Shown: positions 24,748-34,214 of the stretch, piece after piece
How positions within the stretch are numbered: position 1 is the stretch's first letter
Layout: each line of letters opens with the position of its first letter
Source of the DNA: Castellaniella sp040276085
GTDB taxonomy: Bacteria; Pseudomonadota; Gammaproteobacteria; Burkholderiales; Burkholderiaceae_B
Direction: 5' to 3'
Assembly (NCBI RefSeq): GCF_040276085.1
Contig: NZ_JBELOK010000011.1
Span: 1 to 64,000 of the forward strand
Length of the DNA: 64,000 nt
Notes under the pieces: generated by a model
Database searches by the model: none
What the model saw: only the letters and a program-made list of their open reading frames with translations
Told to the model about the DNA's origin: nothing
Made by a program: the position numbers and the translations under genes

Positions 24748-26676
24748 ATGGATACTCTGCGCACCCGAAGTGCCTCGCTGCTAACGCTAGTACTCAGCCT
24801 TTTTGTCTTGTGGACAGCAGCATTCGGAGCGCAGAGCTCTCTGGTACAACGCTCGCTTTTTCTGGCACTTGTCATCCTGGTCGCCCTGCTGAAATTTCCC
24901 TTGTTCAAGGATTCCCGGTGGCGCCCACTCGGGCAACTGCTGGATATTGTGCTGGGCGTGGCCTCGGCTGGCAGTTGCCTGTGGGTGACGTTCAATGCAG
25001 ACCGCATCATGAACAGCCTGCCAACCGCAGGCCCGCTCGAAATTGCGCTAACCGCTGTGCTTGTCATCACAGTGCTGGATCTCTCCCGCCGGGCCATCGG
25101 CCTGATCTTCCCGACAATCGTACTGATTGGCCTGGCGTATGCCGCCTTCGGGCAATATATTCCGGGATCTCTGGGCCACCGCGGGTTTGATATCTACTTC
25201 ATGACAGAAGTCCTGCTCCTGGGCGATATCGGTATCTGGGGAACCCTCCTGGGAGTCGCATCCACCATCATCGCCGTGTTTGTGCTGTTTGGCGCATTTC
25301 TGTTGCACTCCGGGGGCGGCGCTGCCTTTATGGATATGGCGGTGCGTGTCAGCGGCCGCTCGGTGGGCGGCGCTGCCAAAATTGCCACGGTGGCTTCGGG
25401 CCTCTTTGGTATGGTCAGTGGCAGTGCTGTGGGTAACGTAGCCACCACGGGTGCCTTCACAATCCCATTGATGAAACGCCTGGGCTACCCGGCAGCATTG
25501 GCAGGTGCCGTCGAGGCCGTCGCCTCAACCGGCGGGCAGCTGGCGCCTCCGATCATGGGCGCGGCCGCCTTCATCATGGCCGAAATCATCGGCAGCAACT
25601 ACCTCACCATCGCAGCAGCAGCCGTACTGCCTGCTTTCCTTTTTTACTTTGGTGTTTTCGCCACCGTCCATATCACGGCACAACAAGAACACCTGGGCCA
25701 CGTGCCCGAAGACCAGATCCCGCGATGGTCAGCCATCCTCACCATCGACCGTCTGGCCCCCATCGTGCTCTCGCTGGGTGGGCTTACCCTGGGCATTTTG
25801 CGCGGAAATTCCCTGCCAACCGCGGCGTTTTACGGCATTATCGGGGCGATTGTCGGGATGCTGGTGTCCGGGCTCGCCGTGCAGATGCGCGGCGGTAAAA
25901 AAGCCAGCAGCGATACGCCTTCAGCTTCGCCCCTGGCCAAAACCATGGTCACACAAATCCGCGCAGCCCTGGATGAAGGCGCCACCGGCCTGATTATCGT
26001 GGGAATCTTGCTGGCGGGCGCACAGATCCTGGTCTCCATGATCAACATGACAGGCGTGGGGGTCACCCTTTCGTCCATGATCGTGGGTGATGGCAGTGCA
26101 TCCCTGCTTTGGATCGGCCTGATTGTGGCCATTGTGTGCATGATTCTGGGAATGGGGATCCCCACGACTGCTGCCTACGTGCTGGTGGCGGCCACCCTGG
26201 CTCCCGCCTTGATGGAGGCGGGTGTCTCGGCGATCACTGCACATATGTTTGTCTTCTACTACGCCACCTTGTCGGTGATTACACCACCCGTGTGCGTGGG
26301 GGTATTTGTGGCAGCAGGCCTGGCCGGCGAAAAATGGGGGCTGGTTGCAAAACGTGCCGTCATGCTGGGCGCCGTCACCTATGTCATTCCGTTTCTGTTT
26401 CTGCTGTACCCCAGCATGCTGACTCCAGGCCTTGAAACCGGTTATCTGGAAGCAGCACTGAGCGGTATGGTGTTTGTGGCAGCCTTTGCCTACCTGTTCG
26501 GAGGCGCCCGCGTAACCCCATGGCGTGCAGTGGATACCCTGTGCTGGCTAAGCGTTGCCATCCTGGCCACCATACCCACCTGGGTAGGCCTGGTGGCAGC
26601 CACGGCCGGCCTGGCCATCCTGATTCGCCTGCGGCGAGCGCCACCTCAAGCAATGGTGACGGCCGAGGCTACGTAA
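24748..26676 (+). CDS. TRAP transporter fused DctQM-type permease (TAXI type)
   Basis: 642 aa, almost entirely hydrophobic. The N-terminal DctQ-like four-helix part is fused to the large DctM domain, as in TAXI-TRAP systems. DctM hallmarks include SGSAVGNVATTGAFTIPLMKRLGYPAALAGAVEAVASTGGQ and GMGIPTTAAYVLVAATLAP. Transport is driven by Na+ or H+ gradients. It follows the receptor gene by 32 bp and stops 7 bp before the convergent SDR gene. Confidence 0.92.
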   Translation: MDTLRTRSASLLTLVLSLFVLWTAAFGAQSSLVQRSLFLALVILVALLKFPLFKDSRWRPLGQLLDIVLGVASAGSCLWVTFNADRIMNSLPTAGPLEIALTAVLVITVLDLSRRAIGLIFPTIVLIGLAYAAFGQYIPGSLGHRGFDIYFMTEVLLLGDIGIWGTLLGVASTIIAVFVLFGAFLLHSGGGAAFMDMAVRVSGRSVGGAAKIATVASGLFGMVSGSAVGNVATTGAFTIPLMKRLGYPAALAGAVEAVASTGGQLAPPIMGAAAFIMAEIIGSNYLTIAAAAVLPAFLFYFGVFATVHITAQQEHLGHVPEDQIPRWSAILTIDRLAPIVLSLGGLTLGILRGNSLPTAAFYGIIGAIVGMLVSGLAVQMRGGKKASSDTPSASPLAKTMVTQIRAALDEGATGLIIVGILLAGAQILVSMINMTGVGVTLSSMIVGDGSASLLWIGLIVAIVCMILGMGIPTTAAYVLVAATLAPALMEAGVSAITAHMFVFYYATLSVITPPVCVGVFVAAGLAGEKWGLVAKRAVMLGAVTYVIPFLFLLYPSMLTPGLETGYLEAALSGMVFVAAFAYLFGGARVTPWRAVDTLCWLSVAILATIPTWVGLVAATAGLAILIRLRRAPPQAMVTAEAT

Positions 26677-26683
26677 GTTGGCA

Positions 26684-27505
26684 CTAACGGGTGGCGCAGG
26701 TCAGGCCGCCATCCACCACCATCTGTGTGCCGGTGATGTAACGGCTTTGATCAGAAGCCAGAAACAGCACTGCCCAGGCCACATCCCAGGCGTCGCCCAT
26801 GCGCCCCATGGGCACCTGCTGCTCGCGGGTTTTGACAAAGCCCTTATAGTCTCCGCCAGCGTACTTATCCGCCAGGCGGGAAACCAGGGGCGTATGCATC
26901 AAGCCGGGCACAACACAATTGATGCGCACGTTTTCGTGGGCATGGATGACTGCCGTGGTAGCGCTCATTTGCATCAATGCGGCCTTGGCGGCCGCATAGC
27001 CCACCTGAGGCTTGCCAATGTAGCGTAGCCCAGCCACCGAAGACACATTCACAATCGCCCCCCCTCCCTGTGCTGCCATCAGGGGGATCACTTTTTTCAT
27101 GGTGAGAAACGCGGCATTCAGATTAACCTGCAGCTGCCCGGCCCAGACCTCCTCGGACAGCGTCACGGGATCACCGGGTTCAGAGCGCCCGACGTTATTG
27201 ATCAGCACGTCGATGCGCCCCCAACGAGCCAGGCATGCTTGCACCATGGCGTCCACGTCCTCGGACGAGGTGACATCCCGACGCTCGACATAGGCAACGC
27301 CACCCCGCGATTCAATTTCACGCTGGGTCTCGCGCGCCGCCTCCAGATGGAGGTCGACACCAAAAACCTTGGCGCCGCGCTGTGCACACAACGCGGCCGT
27401 GGCCTTGCCATTGCCCCACCCTTCACCGATGGAGCCACAGCCTGTCAGGAGCACTACCTTGTCTGTCAGGCTAAGGGGATTTTGTTCAAGAGAGATATCG
27501 TTCAT
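26684..27505 (-). CDS. SDR-family NAD(P)-dependent oxidoreductase
   Basis: 273 aa classical short-chain dehydrogenase. The cofactor loop is a variant, TGCGSIGEGWGNG, instead of TGxxxGIG. The rest is canonical: NNVGRS, the catalytic Ser in NVSSVAG, YxxxK as YAAAK, and a C-terminal GTQMVVDGGLT. TGGATCATC precedes ATG 27505. It is transcribed toward the TRAP operon, so it is not part of it, but may act on the same substrate. The substrate cannot be predicted. Confidence 0.85.
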   Translation of the reverse strand: MNDISLEQNPLSLTDKVVLLTGCGSIGEGWGNGKATAALCAQRGAKVFGVDLHLEAARETQREIESRGGVAYVERRDVTSSEDVDAMVQACLARWGRIDVLINNVGRSEPGDPVTLSEEVWAGQLQVNLNAAFLTMKKVIPLMAAQGGGAIVNVSSVAGLRYIGKPQVGYAAAKAALMQMSATTAVIHAHENVRINCVVPGLMHTPLVSRLADKYAGGDYKGFVKTREQQVPMGRMGDAWDVAWAVLFLASDQSRYITGTQMVVDGGLTCATR

Positions 27506-27779
27506 GATGATCCATATGAATGAGTCGGCGCAGCTGCGTGTCACAGCCCATTGTAGGCATTGCCGACCAGATTTGCGGCCGCAGGCATTCATCTGCAGTC
27601 CTCGCTTTCACTTTTAAGTTTCAGTTAAACAAGCTTTGCATGACAGGCCTAATCATCAACAAACAGTTGATTAGAATGATATGCAGCAGGCTGCTGAAAC
27701 GGTGACAGCCATGCATATAAAATCGGCCGAAACATCCGGCTCCTCCGGAACCTTTCGGTCCACACGAGGAGACATACAG

Positions 27780-28745
27780 ATGAAGAAACCCATCCGTACC
27801 TTTGCCGGTCTCACCCTGGCCATGGCGGCTGTCGGATTCTCCGCCCCCAGTCAGGCCGAATTTCCTGACAAACCCCTAACCTACATCATGGCCTTCAACC
27901 CGGGTGGCGAGTCCGACATCACCGCCCGCATTCAAGAGCAGCCCCTAGAGAAAGTGCTCGGTCAGGAAGTCAATATTGTCTACAAAATTGGGGGTGGTGG
28001 CTCGGTGGGCTGGTCCGAGCTCATCCACTCAAAACCCGATGGCTACACCTTTGCCGGACACAACCTGCCCCATATTGTGTTGCAACCACTGGAACGCGGC
28101 GATGCGGGCTTCAAGACGCTTGATCTAAAAAGCATCTACTTCTTTGAAAGCACTCCCGACCTTCTGGTGGTGCGTCAGGACAGCCCCTTTAAAACGCTGC
28201 AGGATCTCATCGATTACGCCAAGAAAAACCCCCCTGGCGTAGTTACAGTGGGAGGCAGCGGTTCATCCAGCGCCAATGATCTGGGCACCGCGATGCTGAA
28301 CAAAGCCGCCGGCATCAAACTCACCTACATCCCCTTTAGTGGCAGCGGCGCAGCCGTCCCCGCTCTGCTCGGCGGTCACGTCACAGCCCTCATGACATAC
28401 TCCACCATGGGTGTGCAGTACAAGGACAAGTTCCGCCCGCTGGCGATTGCCTCCGAAGAACGCATGGGGGTTTTGGGTGATGTCCCCACGTTCAAAGAGC
28501 TGGGATTCGATGTAGTTGAAGGTGCCTATCGCGGCGTTGCCGCACCTCCGGGCACCCCGGACGACCGCGTCAAGGTGCTGGCCGATGCGTTCGAAAAGGT
28601 CATGAAGGACCCTGAAGTCAAACAAAAGATGGATGAAAACGGCTTCAAGATCGAGTACATGGGCCCCGAGGCATCACTCGAACTCGTCAAGAAAAAAATG
28701 GTTGAGTACAAGGCGTTGATGAAGGAGCTCGGCCGTCTCAAGTAG
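27780..28745 (+). CDS. tctC: Tripartite tricarboxylate transporter receptor TctC (Bug family)
   Basis: 321-aa periplasmic binding protein. Signal peptide MKKPIRTFAGLTLAMAAVGFSAPSQA, then FPDKPLTYIMAFNPGGESDITARI, the Bug-family opening with the ligand-binding GG loop, and VTVGGSGSSSANDLG further on. AGGAG lies before ATG 27780. It heads the cluster tctC-tctA-tctB-tarD-dehydrogenase, so tartrate or a related C4 hydroxy acid is the expected ligand (inference from context). A 274-bp spacer separates it from the divergent SDR gene; no operator was identified there. Confidence 0.92.
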   Translation: MKKPIRTFAGLTLAMAAVGFSAPSQAEFPDKPLTYIMAFNPGGESDITARIQEQPLEKVLGQEVNIVYKIGGGGSVGWSELIHSKPDGYTFAGHNLPHIVLQPLERGDAGFKTLDLKSIYFFESTPDLLVVRQDSPFKTLQDLIDYAKKNPPGVVTVGGSGSSSANDLGTAMLNKAAGIKLTYIPFSGSGAAVPALLGGHVTALMTYSTMGVQYKDKFRPLAIASEERMGVLGDVPTFKELGFDVVEGAYRGVAAPPGTPDDRVKVLADAFEKVMKDPEVKQKMDENGFKIEYMGPEASLELVKKKMVEYKALMKELGRLK

Positions 28746-28800
28746 GCTTGGCAATCAACAAAACGTCCATATTCCCGCCACTTTCATGCACAGGTGATCC

Positions 28801-30324
28801 ATGACTGAAGCCATCTGGCTAGGCCTCATCCATCTTTTGTCCTTCGAAAACCTTGCACTGATTGTGGCGGGTACTGTGGCCGGCATGGTCATTGGCGCCC
28901 TGCCTGGCCTTACCGCTACCATGGCCGTGGCCTTGCTCGTGCCCTTTACCTTTAGCATGGAACCCATTGGCGGCCTGGTTTTGCTGGGCTCCATCTATAT
29001 GGGGGCCATTTATGGCGGCTGTTTCAGCGCTATCCTGATCAACACCCCGGGCACTCCCAGCTCGATTGGCACCACATTCGACGGTTACCCCATGGCCCGG
29101 CAAGGCCGCGGCGAAGAAGCTGTGATCGGTGCCACCGTGGGCTCGGCCATTGGCGGTGTATTTGGTGTTATCTGCCTGATTTTTTTAAGCCCCTTGCTGG
29201 CCGATATCGCCCTGCGCTTTGGCCCGGCAGAGTATTTCTGGGTGGGGGTCTTTGGCATCACCATCATTTCAAGCCTGTCCTCGGGTGCGTTTTTAAAAGG
29301 CATGACAGGTGCCGCATTTGGTGTTTTGATCTCCACCATCGGCATCGCACCGGTGGGCGGCGATGTGCGCTTTACGTTTGGCTCGCCCGCCATGCAGGCC
29401 GGTGTGGACCTAATCGTGATTCTGATCGGGCTGTTTTGTATCCCCGAGCTCCTCAATCTGGTTTTTCATTCTTCGAGTGGTAAAAACAGCATCGATTATC
29501 GGCGTGCCAAAGGGGTACTGGGCACAACTGTCCGGCGTGTTTTTGCCATGCCAGGCAATTTGCTGCGGTCTTCCATCATCGGCACGGTCGTGGGCATTTT
29601 GCCGGGCGCGGGTGGCAGTATCGCCAATCTGGTGTCCTACAACGAAGCCAAACGGGCTTCCAAAACCCCCGAAGAATTTGGTACCGGCAAGCTTGAGGGG
29701 GTGGTGGCCACCGAAACCGCCAACAACGCCGTGGTGGGCGGCGGCCTGATCCCCCTGCTGACGCTCGGTATCCCGGGAGCCCCGCCAGACGCCATTATTT
29801 ATGGCGCCCTGATGATGCAGGGCCTGCGCCCGGGGCCGCAGCTTTTCTCAGAGCACGCAGACATCACCTACACGTTTATGCTGGGCGTAGGGCTATCAGC
29901 ATTGGTCATGGTGCCCGTTGGCCTGTACGGCGGCCGGCTGCTGGCACGCTTTGTGTCGCGCCTGCCGGTGCGTTATCTGGTACCTGGCATCGCTATCCTG
30001 ACCATCGTGGGTTCTTATGCGATTCGCAATAATTTTCTGGATGTCATCCTGATGCTGGGCTTCGGTGTTGCGGGGTACGTCCTGCGCTACTTTGGTTTCA
30101 GCGCGGCGCCCATCGTGCTGGGGCTGATTCTGGGCCCGATCATGGAAACCGGGCTGGTTCAAGCCAACCTGATGGGTGCGGGCTACGCACACTCCTGGTA
30201 TGCGCTCTTTGTGAATCCGCTGTCCTGGATTCTGATTGGCCTGTCGGTATTTTCCTTCTTGTGGCCATATTTTGGCCCCATACGGGCACGGCTGCGCCGG
30301 CCCGACACCCGATCTTCCCTCTAA
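28801..30324 (+). CDS. tctA: Tripartite tricarboxylate transporter large permease TctA
   Basis: 507 aa with about 12 membrane spans. TctA signatures are visible: IGALPGLTATMAVALLVPFTF near the N-terminus, GAIYGGCFSAILINTPGTPSS, and the second inverted-repeat copy GTVVGILPGAGGSIANLVSYNEAKR. ATANNAV-like and TLGIPGAPPDA motifs also occur. It works with TctB and the TctC receptor in secondary uptake. Located 55 bp after tctC. Confidence 0.94.
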   Translation: MTEAIWLGLIHLLSFENLALIVAGTVAGMVIGALPGLTATMAVALLVPFTFSMEPIGGLVLLGSIYMGAIYGGCFSAILINTPGTPSSIGTTFDGYPMARQGRGEEAVIGATVGSAIGGVFGVICLIFLSPLLADIALRFGPAEYFWVGVFGITIISSLSSGAFLKGMTGAAFGVLISTIGIAPVGGDVRFTFGSPAMQAGVDLIVILIGLFCIPELLNLVFHSSSGKNSIDYRRAKGVLGTTVRRVFAMPGNLLRSSIIGTVVGILPGAGGSIANLVSYNEAKRASKTPEEFGTGKLEGVVATETANNAVVGGGLIPLLTLGIPGAPPDAIIYGALMMQGLRPGPQLFSEHADITYTFMLGVGLSALVMVPVGLYGGRLLARFVSRLPVRYLVPGIAILTIVGSYAIRNNFLDVILMLGFGVAGYVLRYFGFSAAPIVLGLILGPIMETGLVQANLMGAGYAHSWYALFVNPLSWILIGLSVFSFLWPYFGPIRARLRRPDTRSSL

Positions 30325-30336
30325 AGAGGCATAATC

Positions 30337-30816
30337 ATGAGCCCACTGCTTCGCGACCGCCTGGGATCACTGCTGATGCTTGCCTTCGTGGCAACGTTAT
30401 GGGTGCAGCGTGACTACACCAGCCCCTTTGGCGGCATGTTTCCCGACACCATGATGGCCTTCATGGCCTTCTTCATCGCGCTGACCCTGATCCTGTCGTT
30501 TACGCCCTGGCCGGCCATGCCAGAGGACCAACCCGGGGCCTCCGAAGTTGATGCCCCCACATCACCCGGCCTGCAGCAGGTATTGGTGGTGATTGTCCTG
30601 CTTGCACTCTGGACGGGCTTGTATCGTCCCGCGGGTTTTGCGCTTACCGGCACCCTGGGCTTTGCCGCCATCGCCTGGTACCTGGGCGACCGCCACGCAG
30701 GCGCACGGGGCATCATAAGGGCGCTGGGTCTGGGTGCACTGGTCAGTTTCGTCGTATACATGGTGTTCGACTACTTCCTGCTGGTACCCCTGCCCCCTGG
30801 TTTCTTGTTCGAATAA
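30337..30816 (+). CDS. tctB: Tripartite tricarboxylate transporter small subunit TctB
   Basis: 159 aa, four predicted membrane helices (for example LGSLLMLAFVATLWV and a C-terminal LVSFVVYMVFDYFLLVPLP ending in the typical PxG tail). It lies 12 bp downstream of tctA, the usual neighbour order. Sequence conservation in TctB is low, so the call rests on topology, size and position. Confidence 0.88.
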   Translation: MSPLLRDRLGSLLMLAFVATLWVQRDYTSPFGGMFPDTMMAFMAFFIALTLILSFTPWPAMPEDQPGASEVDAPTSPGLQQVLVVIVLLALWTGLYRPAGFALTGTLGFAAIAWYLGDRHAGARGIIRALGLGALVSFVVYMVFDYFLLVPLPPGFLFE

Positions 30817-30837
30817 CCCTACCGGACTCTTGATCTC

Positions 30838-32004
30838 ATGACCATCCGCATCACTGATGTTCGCGAAAGCACTCGCCCCATCTCATCGCCCATTCGTAAC
30901 GCCTATATCGATTTTTCCGCCATGACCATCAGCCTGGTGGCCATACACACCAGCGTGATACGCGACGGCAAGCCGGTCATCGGCTACGGCTTCAACTCCA
31001 ACGGCCGTTACGGCCAGGGCGGCCTGATCCGCGATCGCTTCGCTCCACGCCTGTTGGCGGCAGATCCCGCTACGCTGCTCAACGAGGCTGGCGACAATCT
31101 CGACCCGCATCGGGCATGGGCGGCGATGATGTCCAACGAAAAGCCCGGTGGCCACGGAGAACGCTCTGTTGCCGTCGGCACACTGGATATGGCGCTTTGG
31201 GATGCCTGCGCAAAGATTGCGGGCGAGCCCCTGTTTCACCTGCTGGCCAAAGCACACGGGCTTGAGCCAGACCCCCGCGTTTTTGTGTATGCCGCCGGTG
31301 GTTATTACTACCCAGGCAAGAACCTCGACGCCCTGAAGGCGGAGATGCGCAGCTATCTGGATCGCGGCTACACCGTGGTCAAAATGAAAATCGGTGGAGC
31401 CTCTCTCGAAGACGACCGGGCCCGCATCGAAGCCGTACTAAAGGAAATTGGCTCAGAAGCCCAGCTGGCGGTGGATGCCAACGGCCGGTTTGATCTCGAA
31501 ACCGCGATTGCCTACGCACGGATGCTGAGCGACTATCCGCTGTACTGGTACGAAGAAGCCGGTGATCCCCTGGATTACCGCCTGCAGGCGGTACTGGGCC
31601 AATACTATCCCGGGCGCATGGCTACCGGCGAAAACCTGTTCAGCCACCAGGATGCCCGCAATCTTCTACGCCATGGCGGGATGCGCCCCGACCGCGACAT
31701 CCTGCAGTTTGATTGCGCCCTCAGCTACGGCCTGGTCGAATACCTGCGCACCCTGGAGGTCATCAAACAGCACGGCTGGTCCCCCCGCCAATGCATCCCC
31801 CACGGAGGCCACCAGATGTCACTGAACATCGCGGCAGGCCTGGGGCTGGGCGGCAATGAGTCCTATCCCGACCTGTTTCAGCCCTACGGTGGATTTCCTG
31901 ACAGCGTCAGGGTCTCGGAGGGCTACATCACAATGCCAGAGCTGCCAGGCATCGGCTTCGAAGGAAAATCCGATCTCTACCGGGAAATGCAGGCGCTGGC
32001 TTAA
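30838..32004 (+). CDS. tarD: D(-)-tartrate dehydratase (enolase superfamily)
   Basis: 388 aa. Closely resembles the characterised D-tartrate dehydratase TarD of Bradyrhizobium as I remember it: RNAYIDFSAMT, GYGFNSNGRYGQGGLIRDRF and NEKPGGHGERSVAVGTLDMA. Catalytic features are present: KMKIGG with the acid/base Lys near 184, metal-ligand Asp/Glu in AVDANGR and WYEEAGD, and the His of CIPHGGHQMSLN near 322. It dehydrates D-tartrate to oxaloacetate in the cytoplasm. Cotranscription with tctCAB predicts that this transporter imports D-tartrate. Confidence 0.92.
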   Translation: MTIRITDVRESTRPISSPIRNAYIDFSAMTISLVAIHTSVIRDGKPVIGYGFNSNGRYGQGGLIRDRFAPRLLAADPATLLNEAGDNLDPHRAWAAMMSNEKPGGHGERSVAVGTLDMALWDACAKIAGEPLFHLLAKAHGLEPDPRVFVYAAGGYYYPGKNLDALKAEMRSYLDRGYTVVKMKIGGASLEDDRARIEAVLKEIGSEAQLAVDANGRFDLETAIAYARMLSDYPLYWYEEAGDPLDYRLQAVLGQYYPGRMATGENLFSHQDARNLLRHGGMRPDRDILQFDCALSYGLVEYLRTLEVIKQHGWSPRQCIPHGGHQMSLNIAAGLGLGGNESYPDLFQPYGGFPDSVRVSEGYITMPELPGIGFEGKSDLYREMQALA

Positions 32005-32072
32005 ACATCACGCCTGGTACAGCCGCACAGGCCCTGCCGGGCTACACTGCACCGCATCTCATGGAGACCCAA

Positions 32073-33164
32073 ATGAAACCCTTACGTATTGCCGTCATCC
32101 CAGGCGACGGTATCGGCCAGGAAGTGATGCCCGAAGCCCTGCGGGCACTTGATGCACTCTCAAGCAAGCATGGCCTGAACCTGCAGTTTCAGCACTTCGA
32201 CTGGGCTTGTGCACAATACTGGCAAGCACACGGCACCATGATGCCCGAAGACTGGTTCGAGCAAACCCGCCACTTTGACGCCATCCTGTTTGGTGCGGTG
32301 GGTTGGCCAGATACCGTGCCCGATCACGTGTCGCTGTGGGGCTCATTGCTTAAGTTTCGCCGCGGTTTCGATCAATACATCAATTTGCGTCCTGTGCGCC
32401 TGATGCCTGGCGTACCCTCACCTCTGGCCGGCAGGGCTCCCGGCGACATCGACTTCATGGTGGTGCGCGAAAACACCGAAGGCGAGTACACCGATCTTGG
32501 CGGCCGGATCTACCAGGGTACGGATCGCGAAATCGTCATTCAGGAATCCGTGTTTTCACGCCACGGAATCGACCGCGTACTTCGATTTGCCTTCGAACTC
32601 GCAAAAAGGCGCCCACGCCATCACGTCAGCTCGGCCACCAAATCCAATGGCATCGCCATCAGCATGCCTTACTGGGATGAGCGCCTGGCCGCTATGGCTG
32701 CCAAGTACCCGGACATCACCTGGGACAAACACCACATCGACATCTTGTGCGCCCGGTTTGTATTGCAGCCCGATCGCTTTGATGTGGTGGTGGCTTCCAA
32801 TCTGTTTGGCGACATTTTGTCCGACCTCGGGCCCGCCTGCACTGGCACGATTGGCATTGCCCCGTCGGCGAACCTTAATCCGGAGCGTACCTATCCCTCG
32901 CTATTCGAGCCCGTCCATGGCTCTGCACCGGACATCTACGGAAAAAATATTGCCAACCCGGTGGGCATGATCTGGTCGGCGGCGATGATGCTGGAGTTTT
33001 TCGGCGAGCAGGCACCTGCGTGCCTGGAAGCTGCACAGTCGCTGATGACGGCCATCGAGCATGTCCTGGAAAACGGCCCATGCACACCCGACCTGGGCGG
33101 AGCCGCCAACACCACACAGGTTGGCCAGGCAATTGCAGCGCACATCAGCTCTGCCAAGCCCTGA
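32073..33164 (+). CDS. Tartrate dehydrogenase / D-malate dehydrogenase, paralogue 1
   Basis: 363-aa NAD-dependent hydroxy-acid dehydrogenase of the isocitrate/isopropylmalate family. It begins LRIAVIPGDGIGQEVMPEALRAL. VVRENTEGEY carries the phosphate-loop-equivalent region typical of the TDH/DmlA subgroup, and metal-binding Asp residues lie in NLFGDILSDLG. EPVHGSAPDIYGKNIANPVG is the C-terminal signature. Likely oxidises tartrate or D-malate to oxaloacetate or pyruvate. GGAG precedes ATG 32073. It closes the TctCAB-TarD run, 68 bp after tarD. Confidence 0.88.
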   Translation: MKPLRIAVIPGDGIGQEVMPEALRALDALSSKHGLNLQFQHFDWACAQYWQAHGTMMPEDWFEQTRHFDAILFGAVGWPDTVPDHVSLWGSLLKFRRGFDQYINLRPVRLMPGVPSPLAGRAPGDIDFMVVRENTEGEYTDLGGRIYQGTDREIVIQESVFSRHGIDRVLRFAFELAKRRPRHHVSSATKSNGIAISMPYWDERLAAMAAKYPDITWDKHHIDILCARFVLQPDRFDVVVASNLFGDILSDLGPACTGTIGIAPSANLNPERTYPSLFEPVHGSAPDIYGKNIANPVGMIWSAAMMLEFFGEQAPACLEAAQSLMTAIEHVLENGPCTPDLGGAANTTQVGQAIAAHISSAKP

Positions 33165-33182
33165 CACATCTCTGCAGGCAGA

Positions 33183-34112
33183 TCAGGATGCGCGCACCCC
33201 GTGCACCTCGCTTAGCGCAGCCGCCAGATAATCCACAAAGACACGCACACGCGTGGAAAACTGGTGGCGTTGCGCATAAACAGCGTAGATATCTGCGTCG
33301 GGTGTGGCGTAATCCGGCAGCACCACACGCAAGCGTCCATCTTGCAGATACTCCTGGATGTCCCATTCTGCCCGCATCAGAATCCCGTGATGATCCAGCG
33401 CCCACTTGACGGCAATCTCCCCGTCATTGGTCGCCAGGGGTCCATGGATACGGATAGTTTCGGCCTTGCCGGCCACGGCACGCCGGTTGCTTAACCGCCA
33501 GACACCATAGGCTTCATCCCCCTGCCGGATACCAATACAACAATGCCTGGCGAGGTCGCGGGGTGTCTCCGGCACGCCATGCCGGGCCAGATAGGCCGGT
33601 GTGGCGCACAGCAGCCGACGATTGGGCGCCAGCCATTTGGCCACCACCCGGCCATCAGGGGGTTCGCCAAACCGGACGCAAACATCGTAGGCATCCTCGG
33701 TTAAAAGCGGCGGAGACACTGATAGCTGCAGCTGGACGGACACCTCAGGATAGGCGGTGATAAAGGACGAGATCACTGGCGCCACGTGACTACGCCCAAA
33801 ACCAAGTGTTGCATTGACCCGCAACAGACCGGTGGGCCGTTGCTGGGCACCACCCAGCAAGTTGCTTAATGTGTCCACTTCCTCAAGGATCCGGCGGGCA
33901 TGTTGCAGATACACTTCGCCTTCGGGCGTCAGCAACATGCGGCGAGTGGTCCGGGTAACCAATGGCACCCCTGCACGGCGTTCCATCTGCGCCAAGCGTT
34001 TGCTGACAGCTGCAGGCGTCAACCCAAGCTCTCGTGCAGCCGCACTGAGGCTGCCCGCACTGGCCAATGCAGAGAAAAAACCAAAATCTGCTGCCTGAAC
34101 AATTTCACTCAT
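33183..34112 (-). CDS. LysR-family regulator within the tartrate locus
   Basis: 309 aa. HTH (AADFGFFSALASAGSLSAAARELGLTPAAVSKRLAQMERRAGVPLV) plus substrate-binding domain, of the AaeR/DmlR-like group by its VTRTTRRMLLTPEGEVYLQHARRIL linker. AGGTGAGG precedes ATG 34112. It is divergent from the second dehydrogenase across 102 bp and convergent with the first, 18 bp apart. DmlR-type proteins regulate D-malate dehydrogenase in E. coli, which fits the context; the effector is inferred to be tartrate or D-malate. Confidence 0.9.
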   Translation of the reverse strand: MSEIVQAADFGFFSALASAGSLSAAARELGLTPAAVSKRLAQMERRAGVPLVTRTTRRMLLTPEGEVYLQHARRILEEVDTLSNLLGGAQQRPTGLLRVNATLGFGRSHVAPVISSFITAYPEVSVQLQLSVSPPLLTEDAYDVCVRFGEPPDGRVVAKWLAPNRRLLCATPAYLARHGVPETPRDLARHCCIGIRQGDEAYGVWRLSNRRAVAGKAETIRIHGPLATNDGEIAVKWALDHHGILMRAEWDIQEYLQDGRLRVVLPDYATPDADIYAVYAQRHQFSTRVRVFVDYLAAALSEVHGVRAS

Positions 34113-34214
34113 GACCTCACCTATGAATCATAGTTAAGCATGCTATGTAGGAAACCATCATTTATCAACCCATGGTTAGGCAAAAATAGAGACTTTGATA
34201 TTCAGGAAAGCACC

